A stretch of 64,000 bases of DNA from Terriglobus albidus (GCF_008000815.1 NZ_CP042806.1:5952001-6016000); one strand, 5' to 3'. Positions 28,031-37,549 are shown, numbered from the stretch's first letter. The notes: generated by a model from the sequence alone, not told the origin. Program-made: numbers and translations.

Positions 28031-29053
28031 ATGCGACATGCGATCCCTGTGCTTTCGTGCAGCCTGATCTTCTCCCTTGCTCTCCACGCACAGGAAGAGG
28101 AAGGCAAGCGGAAGTTCCCTCCGCCCGAAAGCCTCTCAACCGACTCTCTCATCAGCCAGCCCGGCCCAAGCTTCACCGTCTCCGACAACGATATCAGCCG
28201 ATCGCCAAGAATCATCGTCTACGGCGACCAGCGATTTACCGACCCCACCAACACCAAGGTCACCAGCCCACAGGCTCGCCGCCTACTGGTCGGCAAGATC
28301 GCCGAAGAGCACCCAGACGCTGTGCTGATGAACGGAGACGTTCCCTACAGCGGAGACGTCGTCAATGACTACCAGGTCTTTCACGACGAAACAAAGATCT
28401 GGCGCGACGAGAAGCTGCATATCTATCCCTCACTCGGAAACCACGAGTTTCATGGCGATCCGCAGGAGGCCCTCGATCACTGGTGGAGCGCCTTCCCATA
28501 CCTCCGTAATCGCCGTTGGTACTCCACGCAGCTCGGCAAGTCGATCTACACCATCGCTCTGGACAGCGACACCTCACTCCAGGCAGGCAGCAACCAGCGA
28601 AAATGGCTGAGCAATCAGCTCGCGAATCTGCCCGCTTCCGTACGCTTTGTCTTCATCAGCCTGCATCATCCGCCGGTAGCCGACTTCCAGACGCACATCA
28701 ACGTCAGTCACAATCCGCGCCCGAATGAGATTGAGCTGCGCGACTACCTTGAGAGCGTTGCTCCCACAATGAAGGCAAAGATCGTCCTCAGCGCCGGACA
28801 CATCCATAATTACGAACGCTTCTCCCGCAACGGCGTTACCTATCTCGTCTCCGGCGGCGGAGCAGCCTCTCCGGTACGCGTCGAACGTAAGCCGGAAGAC
28901 CTGTATCAGAACGACGAGTTCCCAAACTATCACTTCGTTGAGTTCACACTCAAGGGAGACACACTCACCGGCAAGATGTATCGCCTCGCCGATCCGGAAG
29001 CCGAGAAGGTTACCTGGGAAGTGAAAGATACCTTCGAGATCAAGGCGAAGTAA
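28031..29053 (+). CDS. Secreted calcineurin-like metallophosphoesterase
   Basis: 340 residues with a Sec signal peptide (MRHAIPVLSCSLIFSLALHA). The metallophosphatase motifs are complete in order: GDQR (65-68), NGDVPY (101-106), GNHEF (136-140), HHPP (213-216) and GHIHNYER (257-264). The GNHEF and GHIHNYERF versions resemble purple-acid-phosphatase-like enzymes. The first motif is GDQR rather than the usual GDxG/GDxH. It acts on phosphate mono- or diesters in the periplasm or medium. It is a single gene ending in a strong terminator shared with the convergent receptor gene. Confidence 0.9.
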   Translation: MRHAIPVLSCSLIFSLALHAQEEEGKRKFPPPESLSTDSLISQPGPSFTVSDNDISRSPRIIVYGDQRFTDPTNTKVTSPQARRLLVGKIAEEHPDAVLMNGDVPYSGDVVNDYQVFHDETKIWRDEKLHIYPSLGNHEFHGDPQEALDHWWSAFPYLRNRRWYSTQLGKSIYTIALDSDTSLQAGSNQRKWLSNQLANLPASVRFVFISLHHPPVADFQTHINVSHNPRPNEIELRDYLESVAPTMKAKIVLSAGHIHNYERFSRNGVTYLVSGGGAASPVRVERKPEDLYQNDEFPNYHFVEFTLKGDTLTGKMYRLADPEAEKVTWEVKDTFEIKAK

Positions 29054-29064
29054 TCGCAACTCAA

Positions 29065-29097
29065 AAGGGGCTTCCAGCAGGAAGCCCCTTCTGCTTT
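29065..29097. terminator. Bidirectional Rho-independent terminator
   Basis: A perfect 10-bp stem AAGGGGCTTC / GAAGCCCCTT (29065-29074, 29081-29090) with loop CAGCAG, followed by CTGCTTTT on the plus strand and by CTTTTGAG on the minus strand. It lies between the stop codons of the phosphoesterase (29053) and the convergent receptor gene (29097). Confidence 0.85.
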
Positions 29098-31643
29098 TAG
29101 AACTTGTACCGCAACGAGAACTGCATTCGCCTCGCCGGCTGTGCCGTAGTCGGTTGCTGAAAGAGCGACGACCGCACATTCCCCACGTAGCCACCGAAGT
29201 TCGCGCGGTTTGTAAGATTGAACGCCTCCACACCGAAGGTGAGGTGCCGCCTTTCACTCTGCTTGCCGCGGCTGAAGTAGAGATCGTGCGCCCAACGCGC
29301 ATCCACACTCACCGCGCCGGCCGCCTGCAACGCATTCCGCGACACTCCGGCCGGCCGTGCATTCAGCATTCCGGTATGAAAGAGATCGATTCCCGCAGTT
29401 TCGGTATACGGCAGGCCACTGGCAACGTGCACACCCAGGCCAAGATTCCACCAGCTCTCTTCGTGGAAGGTGCCCAGCATCTCAAAGCGATGCCGCTGAT
29501 CAAAGTCTGCCCGGCCATACTCGCCCGCGAGGTTGTATTGATTCGCGGGAAACCACGCGATGCCGCCGGTATCGTTTTCCGTCCTGCTCAACACATACTG
29601 CGCCATTCCGGAGAACCACGGGCCCGCCTTGGTCTGCACATTGATCTCCAACGCGTTCGAGATCTGCCGCCCCTTCGATTCCATCTGACGCAGTACACCC
29701 ACACTCGCATCCGGACGCACTCCATATATCGGCGGCAGAGGAGCATTCACGTCCCGCGATCGAAAGAGATGGAAGCCGCGAAGGCCGTCATACGAGACGG
29801 CCAGCGTCGTCCCCGCAGCAATGGAGCGCTCCAACGCAAGACTGTAGTGCACTGTACATGGGATATACGTATCGTCCGCCCGGCGAACCAGATTCGATGG
29901 ATAGCCCGCTGGAACAGCCGCATTCGGATAACTTCCCTGAAAGACCGTATACGAGCGAAGATTCACACCATTCAGTAGCTTCAGATCGGCGATAGGCGCA
30001 GGCCCTGAGCGGTCATAAAACATCCCCGCACCGCCGCGAATCACAGTCTTCTTATCCTTGAGCGCATACGCCAGCGAACCGCGCGGCGAAACATTGTGAG
30101 GAGACTCAAAGTATGTCTGCCAGTCATATCGCAGCCCCACCACAGCCTGAAGCCGGGGCGCTATCTGAACCTGATCCTGTACAAAGATGCCCAGCTCATT
30201 CAGCCAGAAGACCGCACGCCCACTGCCCTGCAACTGCGTAAACGCCGTGGGCCGGCCCGCTCCATAGTCACCCAGGCTTGAGAAGTTATACGTGCCCAAC
30301 CGGTTAGTATGGTCTTCCCACGCCCGGCGGCTGATATTCGGAATCGTGATGCCGAACTTCACATAGTGTTTTCCGCGGCTGAGGCTGACAATATCGTTGA
30401 TCTTGAGGTTGTTCTCCGTCGTGTACTGATCCGCCTGCGCGCCTCCGCCGGTGAATCCGCCATCAACAACAAGCTTCCGCGCGTTCACTACACTGCGCGC
30501 GGGGTCATGATCTTTCTCATAGAAGAGCTGCAACTGGTTGATAAGCGTCGGTGACAGGATCAGCCGGTCGTTGAAGATGACATCCTCCTCTCGCGCCTGC
30601 GAATTTATTCCGGCATCCTGCGTCACCAGTCCCCCGACACCAAGGTTCCTCGACACCACGTCCGTTACGTTGTACTGCAGCGAGACCCTGTGGTTCGCAT
30701 TCAGATCCCGCGTCAGCCGCACGGCGAAGTCAGTCTCATGAACCGGCGCAGGCACATTCGCATCAATCGGCCCCGCCGGCGAAACAGCATGCACGATCGC
30801 CTGCGCATCATCCTCCTGCCGCGAGCCCGAGATCAGAAAGCCCGTTCTGCTGCCGCGATAAAGCGGCCCCAGCACCGACCCCTCAAAGATCCGCTTCTGC
30901 TCCTGCGGCTTAACCTGCGCAAAATAGTTCTTCGCATCCAGTGCGGCATCGCGAATCAGGAAGTTAAGTGTGCCATGCACCTTGTCGCCCGGCGCCTTCG
31001 TGATGACCTCGATGCGCCCCCTGCCCGGACGATTGGTCTCTGCGCTGTAAGGATCGTTGTTAATCCTCACCTCCTTCAGCGCCGACGCACTCACTCCCGT
31101 CCCCTTCATCTCAACGCCATCCACCACGATGCTGATTCCGCTGGTCCCAATCGCCGACTGCGAAAGAAACGGCATCAACGCACCCAGTACGTTCTGGTCG
31201 AAGATCGGCAACGCCTCCAGTGCCTTACTGTCCGCGGCGGCCTGATTGGCGTTAGACTCCGCAGCCGTGGAAACTCCCGCCTCCTCTTCCACTGCATCGA
31301 CCTCGGTCTTCACCTCAGCCACTACAAGGTGGATCGTTACCTCGTCCACCGGCCGCCGTCCAACCGTAAGCTTCGTATCGAACACCGCGAAGCTCTGTTG
31401 TGCCGCCAGGTGCAGGTGATATGCTCCCTCTCCGACACCGCGGAAGAAAAACCGTCCTGCCTCATTCGTTACTGCAGTGACCGTCGTTCCGTTCTGCGCT
31501 GAAAGCTCAACCGTAAGACCGGGAACCACTGCTTCGCCAGAGTCGACCACGCTTCCGCGGACCGTCTGCTGAGCGAACGCAACCGTAGTAAGCCCCACAA
31601 GGAGCAGAAGCTGAATCACACAACGCAAAGCAATTCCCCTCAT
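29097..31643 (-). CDS. Oar-like TonB-dependent receptor 2 (short form)
   Basis: 848 residues from the ATG at 31643 (MRGIALRCVIQLLLLVGLTT signal peptide); the frame's extension to 32060 is antisense-like and overlaps the next gene. Regulatory-like domain (RGSVVDSGEAVVPGLTVELS ... YHLHLAAQQSF), an acidic Ala-rich linker (VDAVEEEAGVSTAAESNANQ), a short plug (SGISIVVDGVEMKG ... RGRIEVITKAPGDKVHGTL) and the barrel, ending MQFSLRYKF. It is about 150-300 residues shorter than its neighbours. No ribosome-binding site precedes the ATG. GAGGGG inside codons 1-3 lies 7 bp before an in-frame TTG at 31628, which may be the real start. Confidence 0.85.
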   Translation of the reverse strand: MRGIALRCVIQLLLLVGLTTVAFAQQTVRGSVVDSGEAVVPGLTVELSAQNGTTVTAVTNEAGRFFFRGVGEGAYHLHLAAQQSFAVFDTKLTVGRRPVDEVTIHLVVAEVKTEVDAVEEEAGVSTAAESNANQAAADSKALEALPIFDQNVLGALMPFLSQSAIGTSGISIVVDGVEMKGTGVSASALKEVRINNDPYSAETNRPGRGRIEVITKAPGDKVHGTLNFLIRDAALDAKNYFAQVKPQEQKRIFEGSVLGPLYRGSRTGFLISGSRQEDDAQAIVHAVSPAGPIDANVPAPVHETDFAVRLTRDLNANHRVSLQYNVTDVVSRNLGVGGLVTQDAGINSQAREEDVIFNDRLILSPTLINQLQLFYEKDHDPARSVVNARKLVVDGGFTGGGAQADQYTTENNLKINDIVSLSRGKHYVKFGITIPNISRRAWEDHTNRLGTYNFSSLGDYGAGRPTAFTQLQGSGRAVFWLNELGIFVQDQVQIAPRLQAVVGLRYDWQTYFESPHNVSPRGSLAYALKDKKTVIRGGAGMFYDRSGPAPIADLKLLNGVNLRSYTVFQGSYPNAAVPAGYPSNLVRRADDTYIPCTVHYSLALERSIAAGTTLAVSYDGLRGFHLFRSRDVNAPLPPIYGVRPDASVGVLRQMESKGRQISNALEINVQTKAGPWFSGMAQYVLSRTENDTGGIAWFPANQYNLAGEYGRADFDQRHRFEMLGTFHEESWWNLGLGVHVASGLPYTETAGIDLFHTGMLNARPAGVSRNALQAAGAVSVDARWAHDLYFSRGKQSERRHLTFGVEAFNLTNRANFGGYVGNVRSSLFQQPTTAQPARRMQFSLRYKF

Positions 31644-31682
31644 AGAAAAAAGATGTGGCCCCGCCTCGTGAACGGGGCCACA
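31644..31682 (-). terminator. Terminator or attenuator hairpin between receptors 3 and 2
   Basis: On the minus strand, TGTGGCCCCG pairs perfectly with CGGGGCCACA (31673-31682 with 31654-31663; 9-nt loop) and is followed at once by TCTTTTTTCT. This ends the message of receptor 3 (stop at 31699). The T-run directly abuts the annotated ATG of receptor 2 at 31643. Confidence 0.8.
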
Positions 31683-31698
31683 TAACCACCCAACGTTT

Positions 31699-34692
31699 TT
31701 AGAACTCCATCTTGAGGCTGAACTGCAGCTCGCGCGGTGTTCCCCTTCCGGTTGGATTGCTGTTGTACGAACTGGTGATGACACCGAAGTTCGTTGGAGT
31801 CGATGTACCCGATCCAGTAGGCTGCGACCATGTTGTCGCCGGTTTGCCGTACTGAGCCACGTTGAAGATGTTGAACGCCTCCGCCTTGAAGTCCAGGCCG
31901 ACACGCTCGCTGATCGGGAAGCGCTTACGCAGCGCAGGATCGATCTGCCAGTGCGAAGGTCCACGCGCCGCATTGCGTCCCAGGTTGCCCCACGTACCAT
32001 TTGCAGGCATGGAGAACGCATTCGGATTGAGCCACAGCGCCGGTGTACGAGGGCTCGCATACATCGAGACTCCCGGCACGCGGTTCGGGCGCTGGCCCTT
32101 GTTCAACTGATCCGGCAACGCAGTCGCACTCCGGCTGACCGTAATATTCAACGGCTGGCCGCTGCGGGCAGAAGCAATACCGCTCATCTGCCAGCCGCCG
32201 ATGAAGTAATCTCCAAGCCGCGAGACACTGTTGAGATACGCCCGGCCACGACCGAAGGGCAACTGCCATACGGCGCTCGCCGCAAAGTAGTGCCGCAGGT
32301 CCTGGTCGCCCGAAGCCCGCTCACACACGCGGCAGGCAACATTCTGCGGAGCATCCGATTCGCCGCCGCCAATACCGCCATTATCAATCTGGTGCGAGTA
32401 CTGATAGTTGGCCGATACCAGCAGGCCGTGCGTGATGTTGCGCTGCAGACTCGTCTGCAATGCGTTCGTGCTCGCATGTGCATCGGTAGCGCGGTAGTCG
32501 ATGGTGGAGAAGTTCGCATACGGCCGCGTGCCCGTCGCTGGATTGATGCCGTTCAGCGTCGTGTCCGAGAAGGTATGCGCCGCGCTGGTTCCAAAGTAGG
32601 CGACCTGGAAGATCGTCTGCTTCGCAATCTCCTGCTGGATCGACAGCGTCCACTCATTCACAGCGGTATCTCTGCGCTTGATCGACGACGCCGACGGACT
32701 GGCGCTTCCCGTTGCCACACCCAGCCCCGGAGGAATGGGATAGCTGAGACCGGGCACCTGCTTCTGATTCAAGGTGTACTTGGTAGCCAGGTTCGAGATC
32801 GGCGCACTCAACCCGCCGAACTGACCGAAGCCGTAGTAGATGCCGAAGCCGGCACGCACCACAAACTTGCCACGCAGCGCTGCCGGCGACCATGTGCCGC
32901 TGACCCGCGGTGAAAAATTGGCAAGATTCGGGTCATACCAAGCCGTTCCCGCCGGGCAGATCACCGCGGCGCAGTGCAGTGGATCGACAAGCTGTCCACG
33001 GCCCAGCACCTCATGATTCACGCCGAAGTACTCATAGCGAAGCCCGAGGTTCAGATTGATCGTCGGGCTCAGCTTGAACTGATCCATCACATACCCGAAG
33101 TACGAGGTCATACGCTGGCCGGTCACAGGCACCTGGCCGTTGTACGTATCGGAGTCGATCTTGTTCTGCAGGAACGTCGTGTAGTCAACGTAGGCAATCG
33201 TCTCGTCCGGACTGTTCGGCGATGCCTTGTTCTCCTGCACGCGGCGCACAGTAATGCCAGCCTTCAACGTATGCCTTCCATAGAGAAAGGTCGCATCGTC
33301 GAGCGCCGTAAACGAGTTGTCGTTACGGATCGATCCAGCAGGATTGCCAATGCTTGTAAACGTACTGATCGACAGCGCGAACGGGAACGGCGTCGTCTGT
33401 CCCTGAAGGAACTCGGCGCGATTGAATCCATAACGGAAGTCGTTATAGAAGCGCGGCGTGAAGGTGTTCTGCAAACCGATAGTTGCATTCGGCGTGTTCA
33501 GGTTATTGAACCCCGTCGATGGAGCAAGTCCATTCGGCGCACTCTGCGTGTAGTGATCGGTATTGACACGGACAAACGCATTCATCCGCTCATTGACGTG
33601 ATAGTCCAGGCGCAGAATGCCCGCATCCTCATGCGTCACCTGGCGTCCGCTGCCGAACCAAGTGTCGCTGACAGCGCTGATGCTTTTCTGCCCCAAAGGA
33701 AACGCGTTGATCAGTGCGGCCAGACCCGGCTGCTGCGTCGCCACCTGCGAACGATAGCTACGGCTCGGTACGGTACCGGTCAGCGTCTGATCAATGACCT
33801 GACGTAATGCATCGTAGTTTGCAAAGAAGAAAAGCTTCTTTCGAAGGATAGGACCACCCAGGTTCGCTCCAAAGTTATTCAAGCGAAGCGGAGGCAGCAC
33901 ACCATTCGCTCCCCACGGAGCAGCGTCGAAGACATCGTTGCGCAGATACTCCCACAACGCTCCATGAAACTTGTCGCCGCCTGTCTTCGAGACCACCTCA
34001 ACCTGGCCGCCTGCGGTTCCGCCCTGATCGGCGCTGTAGACAACGCCGTTCGCACGAAACTCCGCGATCGCCTCTGTGGATACCTGGAGATGAAGATCCA
34101 CCTTCTGGTACTGATGATTGATGCCGGAGTTATCCACGCCATCCAGATGCCAGGTGTTGTCTTCATCCGACAGACCGGCAAACCGCATATCCTGCTGCGT
34201 GCCCGTGCCGCCATCAATCACACCCGGCGCCAGCGAGACCAGACCAATGTAGTTCCGGCCATTCAGCGGCACATCCGTCGCCTGCTTGCCATGCACTACA
34301 CCGCCAATCTCAGCAGAGGACTTCGAAAGCCCCGAATCAGGGCTCACCTCAATCTGCGTGGACTCACCGGCAACCGCAAGCTTCATATCGAGCGTGCGCG
34401 TCTGGCCTACATCGAGTGTCAGATCATCTACCTGGTACTTCGCGAATCCACCCGCCTCAACCTCCACCGTGTACGTTCCGGTGGAGAGTGAGGTCACGGT
34501 GTACACACCGGCCTTGTTCGTCACTGTCTCACGCCGCGTCTCGGTATTGGCAGACGTGAGGACAATCTTCGCACCGGCGATCCGCGCACCCGAAGCATCC
34601 GTAATCGCACCGGTCAACGTCGCCCGGTCGGTCTGCGCCGCAAGGCGCAGTACCGGGAGCAACAGGAGCAACAACGTCAGCATTCTCTTCAT
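31699..34692 (-). CDS. Oar-like TonB-dependent receptor 3
   Basis: 997 residues. Signal peptide MKRMLTLLLLLLPVLRLAAQ; carboxypeptidase-regulatory-like domain (~24-105: TLTGAITDASGARIAGAKIV ... YTVTSLSTGTYTVEVEAGGF); plug (VPLNGRNYIGLVSLAPGVID, then DNTWHLDGVDNSGINHQYQ, GGQVEVVSKTGGDKFHGALW); beta-barrel with the terminal aromatic (LQFSLKMEF). It shares the RNITHGLLVSANYQYSH style of loops common to acidobacterial receptors. The order on the minus strand is periplasmic protein (34726-35229), then this gene after 33 bp, then receptor 2, so an operon with internal termination is likely. Confidence 0.92.
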   Translation of the reverse strand: MKRMLTLLLLLLPVLRLAAQTDRATLTGAITDASGARIAGAKIVLTSANTETRRETVTNKAGVYTVTSLSTGTYTVEVEAGGFAKYQVDDLTLDVGQTRTLDMKLAVAGESTQIEVSPDSGLSKSSAEIGGVVHGKQATDVPLNGRNYIGLVSLAPGVIDGGTGTQQDMRFAGLSDEDNTWHLDGVDNSGINHQYQKVDLHLQVSTEAIAEFRANGVVYSADQGGTAGGQVEVVSKTGGDKFHGALWEYLRNDVFDAAPWGANGVLPPLRLNNFGANLGGPILRKKLFFFANYDALRQVIDQTLTGTVPSRSYRSQVATQQPGLAALINAFPLGQKSISAVSDTWFGSGRQVTHEDAGILRLDYHVNERMNAFVRVNTDHYTQSAPNGLAPSTGFNNLNTPNATIGLQNTFTPRFYNDFRYGFNRAEFLQGQTTPFPFALSISTFTSIGNPAGSIRNDNSFTALDDATFLYGRHTLKAGITVRRVQENKASPNSPDETIAYVDYTTFLQNKIDSDTYNGQVPVTGQRMTSYFGYVMDQFKLSPTINLNLGLRYEYFGVNHEVLGRGQLVDPLHCAAVICPAGTAWYDPNLANFSPRVSGTWSPAALRGKFVVRAGFGIYYGFGQFGGLSAPISNLATKYTLNQKQVPGLSYPIPPGLGVATGSASPSASSIKRRDTAVNEWTLSIQQEIAKQTIFQVAYFGTSAAHTFSDTTLNGINPATGTRPYANFSTIDYRATDAHASTNALQTSLQRNITHGLLVSANYQYSHQIDNGGIGGGESDAPQNVACRVCERASGDQDLRHYFAASAVWQLPFGRGRAYLNSVSRLGDYFIGGWQMSGIASARSGQPLNITVSRSATALPDQLNKGQRPNRVPGVSMYASPRTPALWLNPNAFSMPANGTWGNLGRNAARGPSHWQIDPALRKRFPISERVGLDFKAEAFNIFNVAQYGKPATTWSQPTGSGTSTPTNFGVITSSYNSNPTGRGTPRELQFSLKMEF

Positions 34693-34725
34693 CGCGTTTC
34701 ATCCTTCCGCGGGCCATCGCCCGCT

Positions 34726-35229
34726 TTACTGGTAAAGAGCCTTCTTGCTGGGAATCTGGCGCTGCATATCATCGCGAACGGCAAGGCCAATCTTGATTGC
34801 CTCTTCTTCACTCGCCGCCTTGGTGTACGGAACCTCCATCACCACAAAACCGCCACTCAGGTCACGTCCCTTAGCATCGGTAATCGGAATCAGAAGGTCG
34901 AAGGTCTTGTCCTTGTCCAGCCGCACAGCAATCGGTTGCTGCTTTGCAAGCTTCTCCATGTCAGCAGCCGACGACTTCTTGCCGACCTTCGACGCAGTGA
35001 TATTGGCGATGATGACGTTGTCGGTCTCTCCCGGCGGCGTAGCATGCAGACCGAGCTTCACCAGGTCGGCATCGTGCGCTGCCTTCACCTTCATCACCAG
35101 CGACTGCGCAAACGGCGCATGCACATGCATGTAGGTGCTGGGATCCTGCGACTGGGCAAATGCAGACACGGACGAGACTCCCGCGCCCAAAGCAATAGCG
35201 ATGACGGCCTTACGAACAAACGTTTGCAT
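34726..35229 (-). CDS. Small periplasmic protein of unknown function
   Basis: 167 residues with a signal peptide (MQTFVRKAVIAIALGAGVSSVSAFAQ) and AGGAG before the ATG. The mature part is soluble and mixed alpha/beta (ATPPGETDNVIIANITASKV, DKTFDLLIPITDAKGRDLSG, VVMEVPYTKAASEEEAIKIG). Only one pair of His residues stands out (YMHVHAPFAQ). I do not recognise the family. It is the first gene of the receptor cluster and divergent from a two-component system, suggesting a sensing or substrate-handling role linked to the receptors. Confidence 0.75.
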   Translation of the reverse strand: MQTFVRKAVIAIALGAGVSSVSAFAQSQDPSTYMHVHAPFAQSLVMKVKAAHDADLVKLGLHATPPGETDNVIIANITASKVGKKSSAADMEKLAKQQPIAVRLDKDKTFDLLIPITDAKGRDLSGGFVVMEVPYTKAASEEEAIKIGLAVRDDMQRQIPSKKALYQ

Positions 35230-35351
35230 TCTGCTCTCCTGAATAGGGATGAAAAGGAATAGTCCTGTCGGCTGGCAGACAGAGCGCGTCGTTCCGCTCC
35301 ATGCAAAACTCTTCTTCTGTTCGCCGATGAGCCTGATTCAAGCGGCTTCTT

Positions 35352-35368
35352 CTTAGATCAGCCTTAGA
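35352..35368. promoter_or_regulatory. Candidate response-regulator operator (CTTAGA direct repeat)
   Basis: CTTAGA occurs twice (35352-35357, 35363-35368), start to start 11 bp. Such a direct repeat of one helical turn is the usual binding geometry of OmpR-family dimers. It lies in the 215-bp region between the divergent periplasmic-protein gene and the response-regulator gene, 77 bp before the latter's ATG. It could serve both promoters. Confidence 0.4.
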
Positions 35369-35444
35369 AACACCGCTCTGTTACAGGGAATTCACACATC
35401 CACGCCCCCTAAACACAGGCAGAGGGTGTAATCAAGAAACAGCG

Positions 35445-36119
35445 ATGAATGTTCTGGTAGTTGAAGACAATCGGCGTCTGAGCGGTGTGCTTCGGCAAAG
35501 CCTGGTGGAAGACGGCCACCAGGTTACCATTGCAGAACGCGGTGACGAAGGCCGCGATCTGTTGCTCGGCGCGCCCTTTCACGTCGCCGTACTCGACGTC
35601 ATGCTCCCAGGGCTCGATGGCTTCTCTTTGCTGAAAGAAGCGCGGTCGTCCAGATGTGTTGTCCCCATCCTGATGTTGACGGCAAAGGATTCCATGCCCG
35701 ACATCGTGCACGGCCTCAACCTCGGCGCCGACGACTACCTGACCAAACCCTTCCAGATCCCCGTCTTCCTCGCGCGCGTCCGCGCCATGGGAAGGCGGCG
35801 CCCCGAGCTGCAATCAAACATCATCTCCGTCGGCAATCTTCATCTCGACAGCGACAGCCACACCGTCCGCCGCGATGACAACGAGATCACGCTCACGCGC
35901 AAGGAATACGCTCTGCTGGAGCTGCTCATGCGGCGCGCCAATAAGGTCGTCACGCGTAATCAGCTTCGCGAAGCAGGCTGGTCCTTCGATGCCGATGTCA
36001 GCGACGGCAACGTCGACTTCTACATCCACAGCCTGCGCTCGAAGATCGACATCAAGGGAGAGGAGAGCATGATCCGCACGGCGCGCTCGCTCGGCTACAT
36101 GCTGACCTCGTCACGATGA
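35445..36119 (+). CDS. OmpR-family response regulator (QseB/PmrA-like)
   Basis: 224 residues. Receiver domain with E7-D8, phospho-acceptor D51 (VLDVMLPGLDGF), T79 (MLTAKDSMPDIVHG) and K101 (LTKPF). The winged helix in the C-terminal half has LTRKEYALLELLMRRANKVV and the recognition helix DFYIHSLRSKID. Its stop overlaps the kinase gene by 4 bp (ATGA), so the two are translationally coupled. The divergent gene is the periplasmic protein of the receptor cluster, which makes that cluster the obvious candidate target. Confidence 0.92.
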   Translation: MNVLVVEDNRRLSGVLRQSLVEDGHQVTIAERGDEGRDLLLGAPFHVAVLDVMLPGLDGFSLLKEARSSRCVVPILMLTAKDSMPDIVHGLNLGADDYLTKPFQIPVFLARVRAMGRRRPELQSNIISVGNLHLDSDSHTVRRDDNEITLTRKEYALLELLMRRANKVVTRNQLREAGWSFDADVSDGNVDFYIHSLRSKIDIKGEESMIRTARSLGYMLTSSR

Positions 36120-37549
36120 AGCTCACACTGAGATCGCTGCGTCTCAAACTGGCGGTACTCTACACCGTCTTCGCGCTGATCTCCATGGTCTGCCTGGGCT
36201 GCTTCTCGTACGTTTACATGAACTATGCGCTCGAAACATCAAGGCAAGTCACCATGCAGGCACGGGAAGAGCGCTTCGTGCGTTTTATCGAGACCTGGCC
36301 GGAGAAAGATAAGACCCTCTCGCTGACCGAGAAACTCGACCGTCTAAGCATCGCCATTGCAGCCACCGACATCATCCAGGTCTACGAGCTCGACGGCACT
36401 CCCATCTATTCCTCACCCGGCGCGTCCGCGTTTAAAGTACCTTGGCCCCATCAACCCTGCATCGAGCGCTGCTTCGGGCTGGTCCGGCAGTACGGCCATT
36501 CCATACGCACGCTCAACCATGTTGTCACCATGGATGGCCGGCAGCTGCGGCTCTCCCTCTCCGGCAAGATCGATGAACATGCCGAGATGATGGAGAACGT
36601 CCGCAACTCCTATCTGCTCTTTTGTCCGTTGTTGTTGATTGCCTCCGCCGCCGGCGGCTTCGTTCTCAGCGACCGTGCTCTTCGTCCTGTACGACAAATG
36701 ACCGCCGAGGCCCGCAGCATTGGCATTCATGACCTGAAACGCCGGCTTCCCATACCCAACACTTCCGATGAGCTGCAGGTACTCGCCGAAACCTGGAACG
36801 AGCTGCTCGAACGTCTCCACACCGCCGTCAGCCGGCTGACACAGTTCACCGAAGATATCTCGCATGACCTCGGAACCACCATCACAGTCATGCTCACAAC
36901 GGCCTCTCTCGCGCTGCATCGCAAGCGCACGGCGGAAGAATACCGCGCCGCGCTTCGCACCATCACCACGGAATGTGAGGCAACATCCCGCCTGCTGCAG
37001 GACCTGCTGGCCGTTACCCGTGCCGACATGGTGCAGCAGCACATCGATATGCAGCTCGTCCCGCTGTCCGAGCTCGTCTGCGAAGTCGCGGATAATCTAC
37101 GAGCCAAAGCGAACCTCAAACATCAGACGCTGCAAGCCAGCATCGCTTCCGACGCCTGGACCATGGGCGATCCATCGCTGCTGCGCCGCATGGTCGGCAT
37201 TCTGCTCGATAACGCCATCAAGTACACGCCAGAGCATGGAGCGATTGCTGTCTCGATCACCTCCGACCTGCAGCACATCCATCTCAAGGTTCAGGACAAC
37301 GGCATCGGCATCGCCCCCGAAGCTCTGCCACGCATCTTCGACCGCTTCTACCGTGTCGATCCCTCCAGAACCCAGGAAGAAGGCAGTAGCGGCCTCGGCC
37401 TCGCCATCGCACAGTGGGTCGCCGGTGTCCACGGCGCCGCCATCACCGCCGCCTCTACTCCAGGCAATGGAAGCGAGTTCTCGGTCACCATGCCACTTGC
37501 GACAGAGATCCCATCAGCAGAACTCATCTCATTAGCCGCAGAACAATAA
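36116..37549 (+). CDS. Sensor histidine kinase
   Basis: 477 residues: membrane segment 1 (~11-34), periplasmic part (~35-165), membrane segment 2 (~165-184), HAMP (~185-238), dimerisation domain with H250 in ISHDLGTTITVML, then N box (LLDNAIKYTPEHG), G1 (QDNGIGIAPE), F box (FDRFYRVDPS) and G2 (GSSGLGLAIAQWVAG). The H-box is atypical: HDLGTT stands where HELRTP or HDLRTP is usual, so the Arg-Thr-Pro that positions the helix is missing. The order otherwise fits QseC/CusS-type kinases. It partners the regulator encoded immediately upstream. Confidence 0.9.
   Translation: MKLTLRSLRLKLAVLYTVFALISMVCLGCFSYVYMNYALETSRQVTMQAREERFVRFIETWPEKDKTLSLTEKLDRLSIAIAATDIIQVYELDGTPIYSSPGASAFKVPWPHQPCIERCFGLVRQYGHSIRTLNHVVTMDGRQLRLSLSGKIDEHAEMMENVRNSYLLFCPLLLIASAAGGFVLSDRALRPVRQMTAEARSIGIHDLKRRLPIPNTSDELQVLAETWNELLERLHTAVSRLTQFTEDISHDLGTTITVMLTTASLALHRKRTAEEYRAALRTITTECEATSRLLQDLLAVTRADMVQQHIDMQLVPLSELVCEVADNLRAKANLKHQTLQASIASDAWTMGDPSLLRRMVGILLDNAIKYTPEHGAIAVSITSDLQHIHLKVQDNGIGIAPEALPRIFDRFYRVDPSRTQEEGSSGLGLAIAQWVAGVHGAAITAASTPGNGSEFSVTMPLATEIPSAELISLAAEQ

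Noticed and set aside
31644-32060. N-terminal extension of receptor 2
   Set aside because: It covers the terminator and the 3' part of receptor 3 and would hide the signal peptide at 31643.
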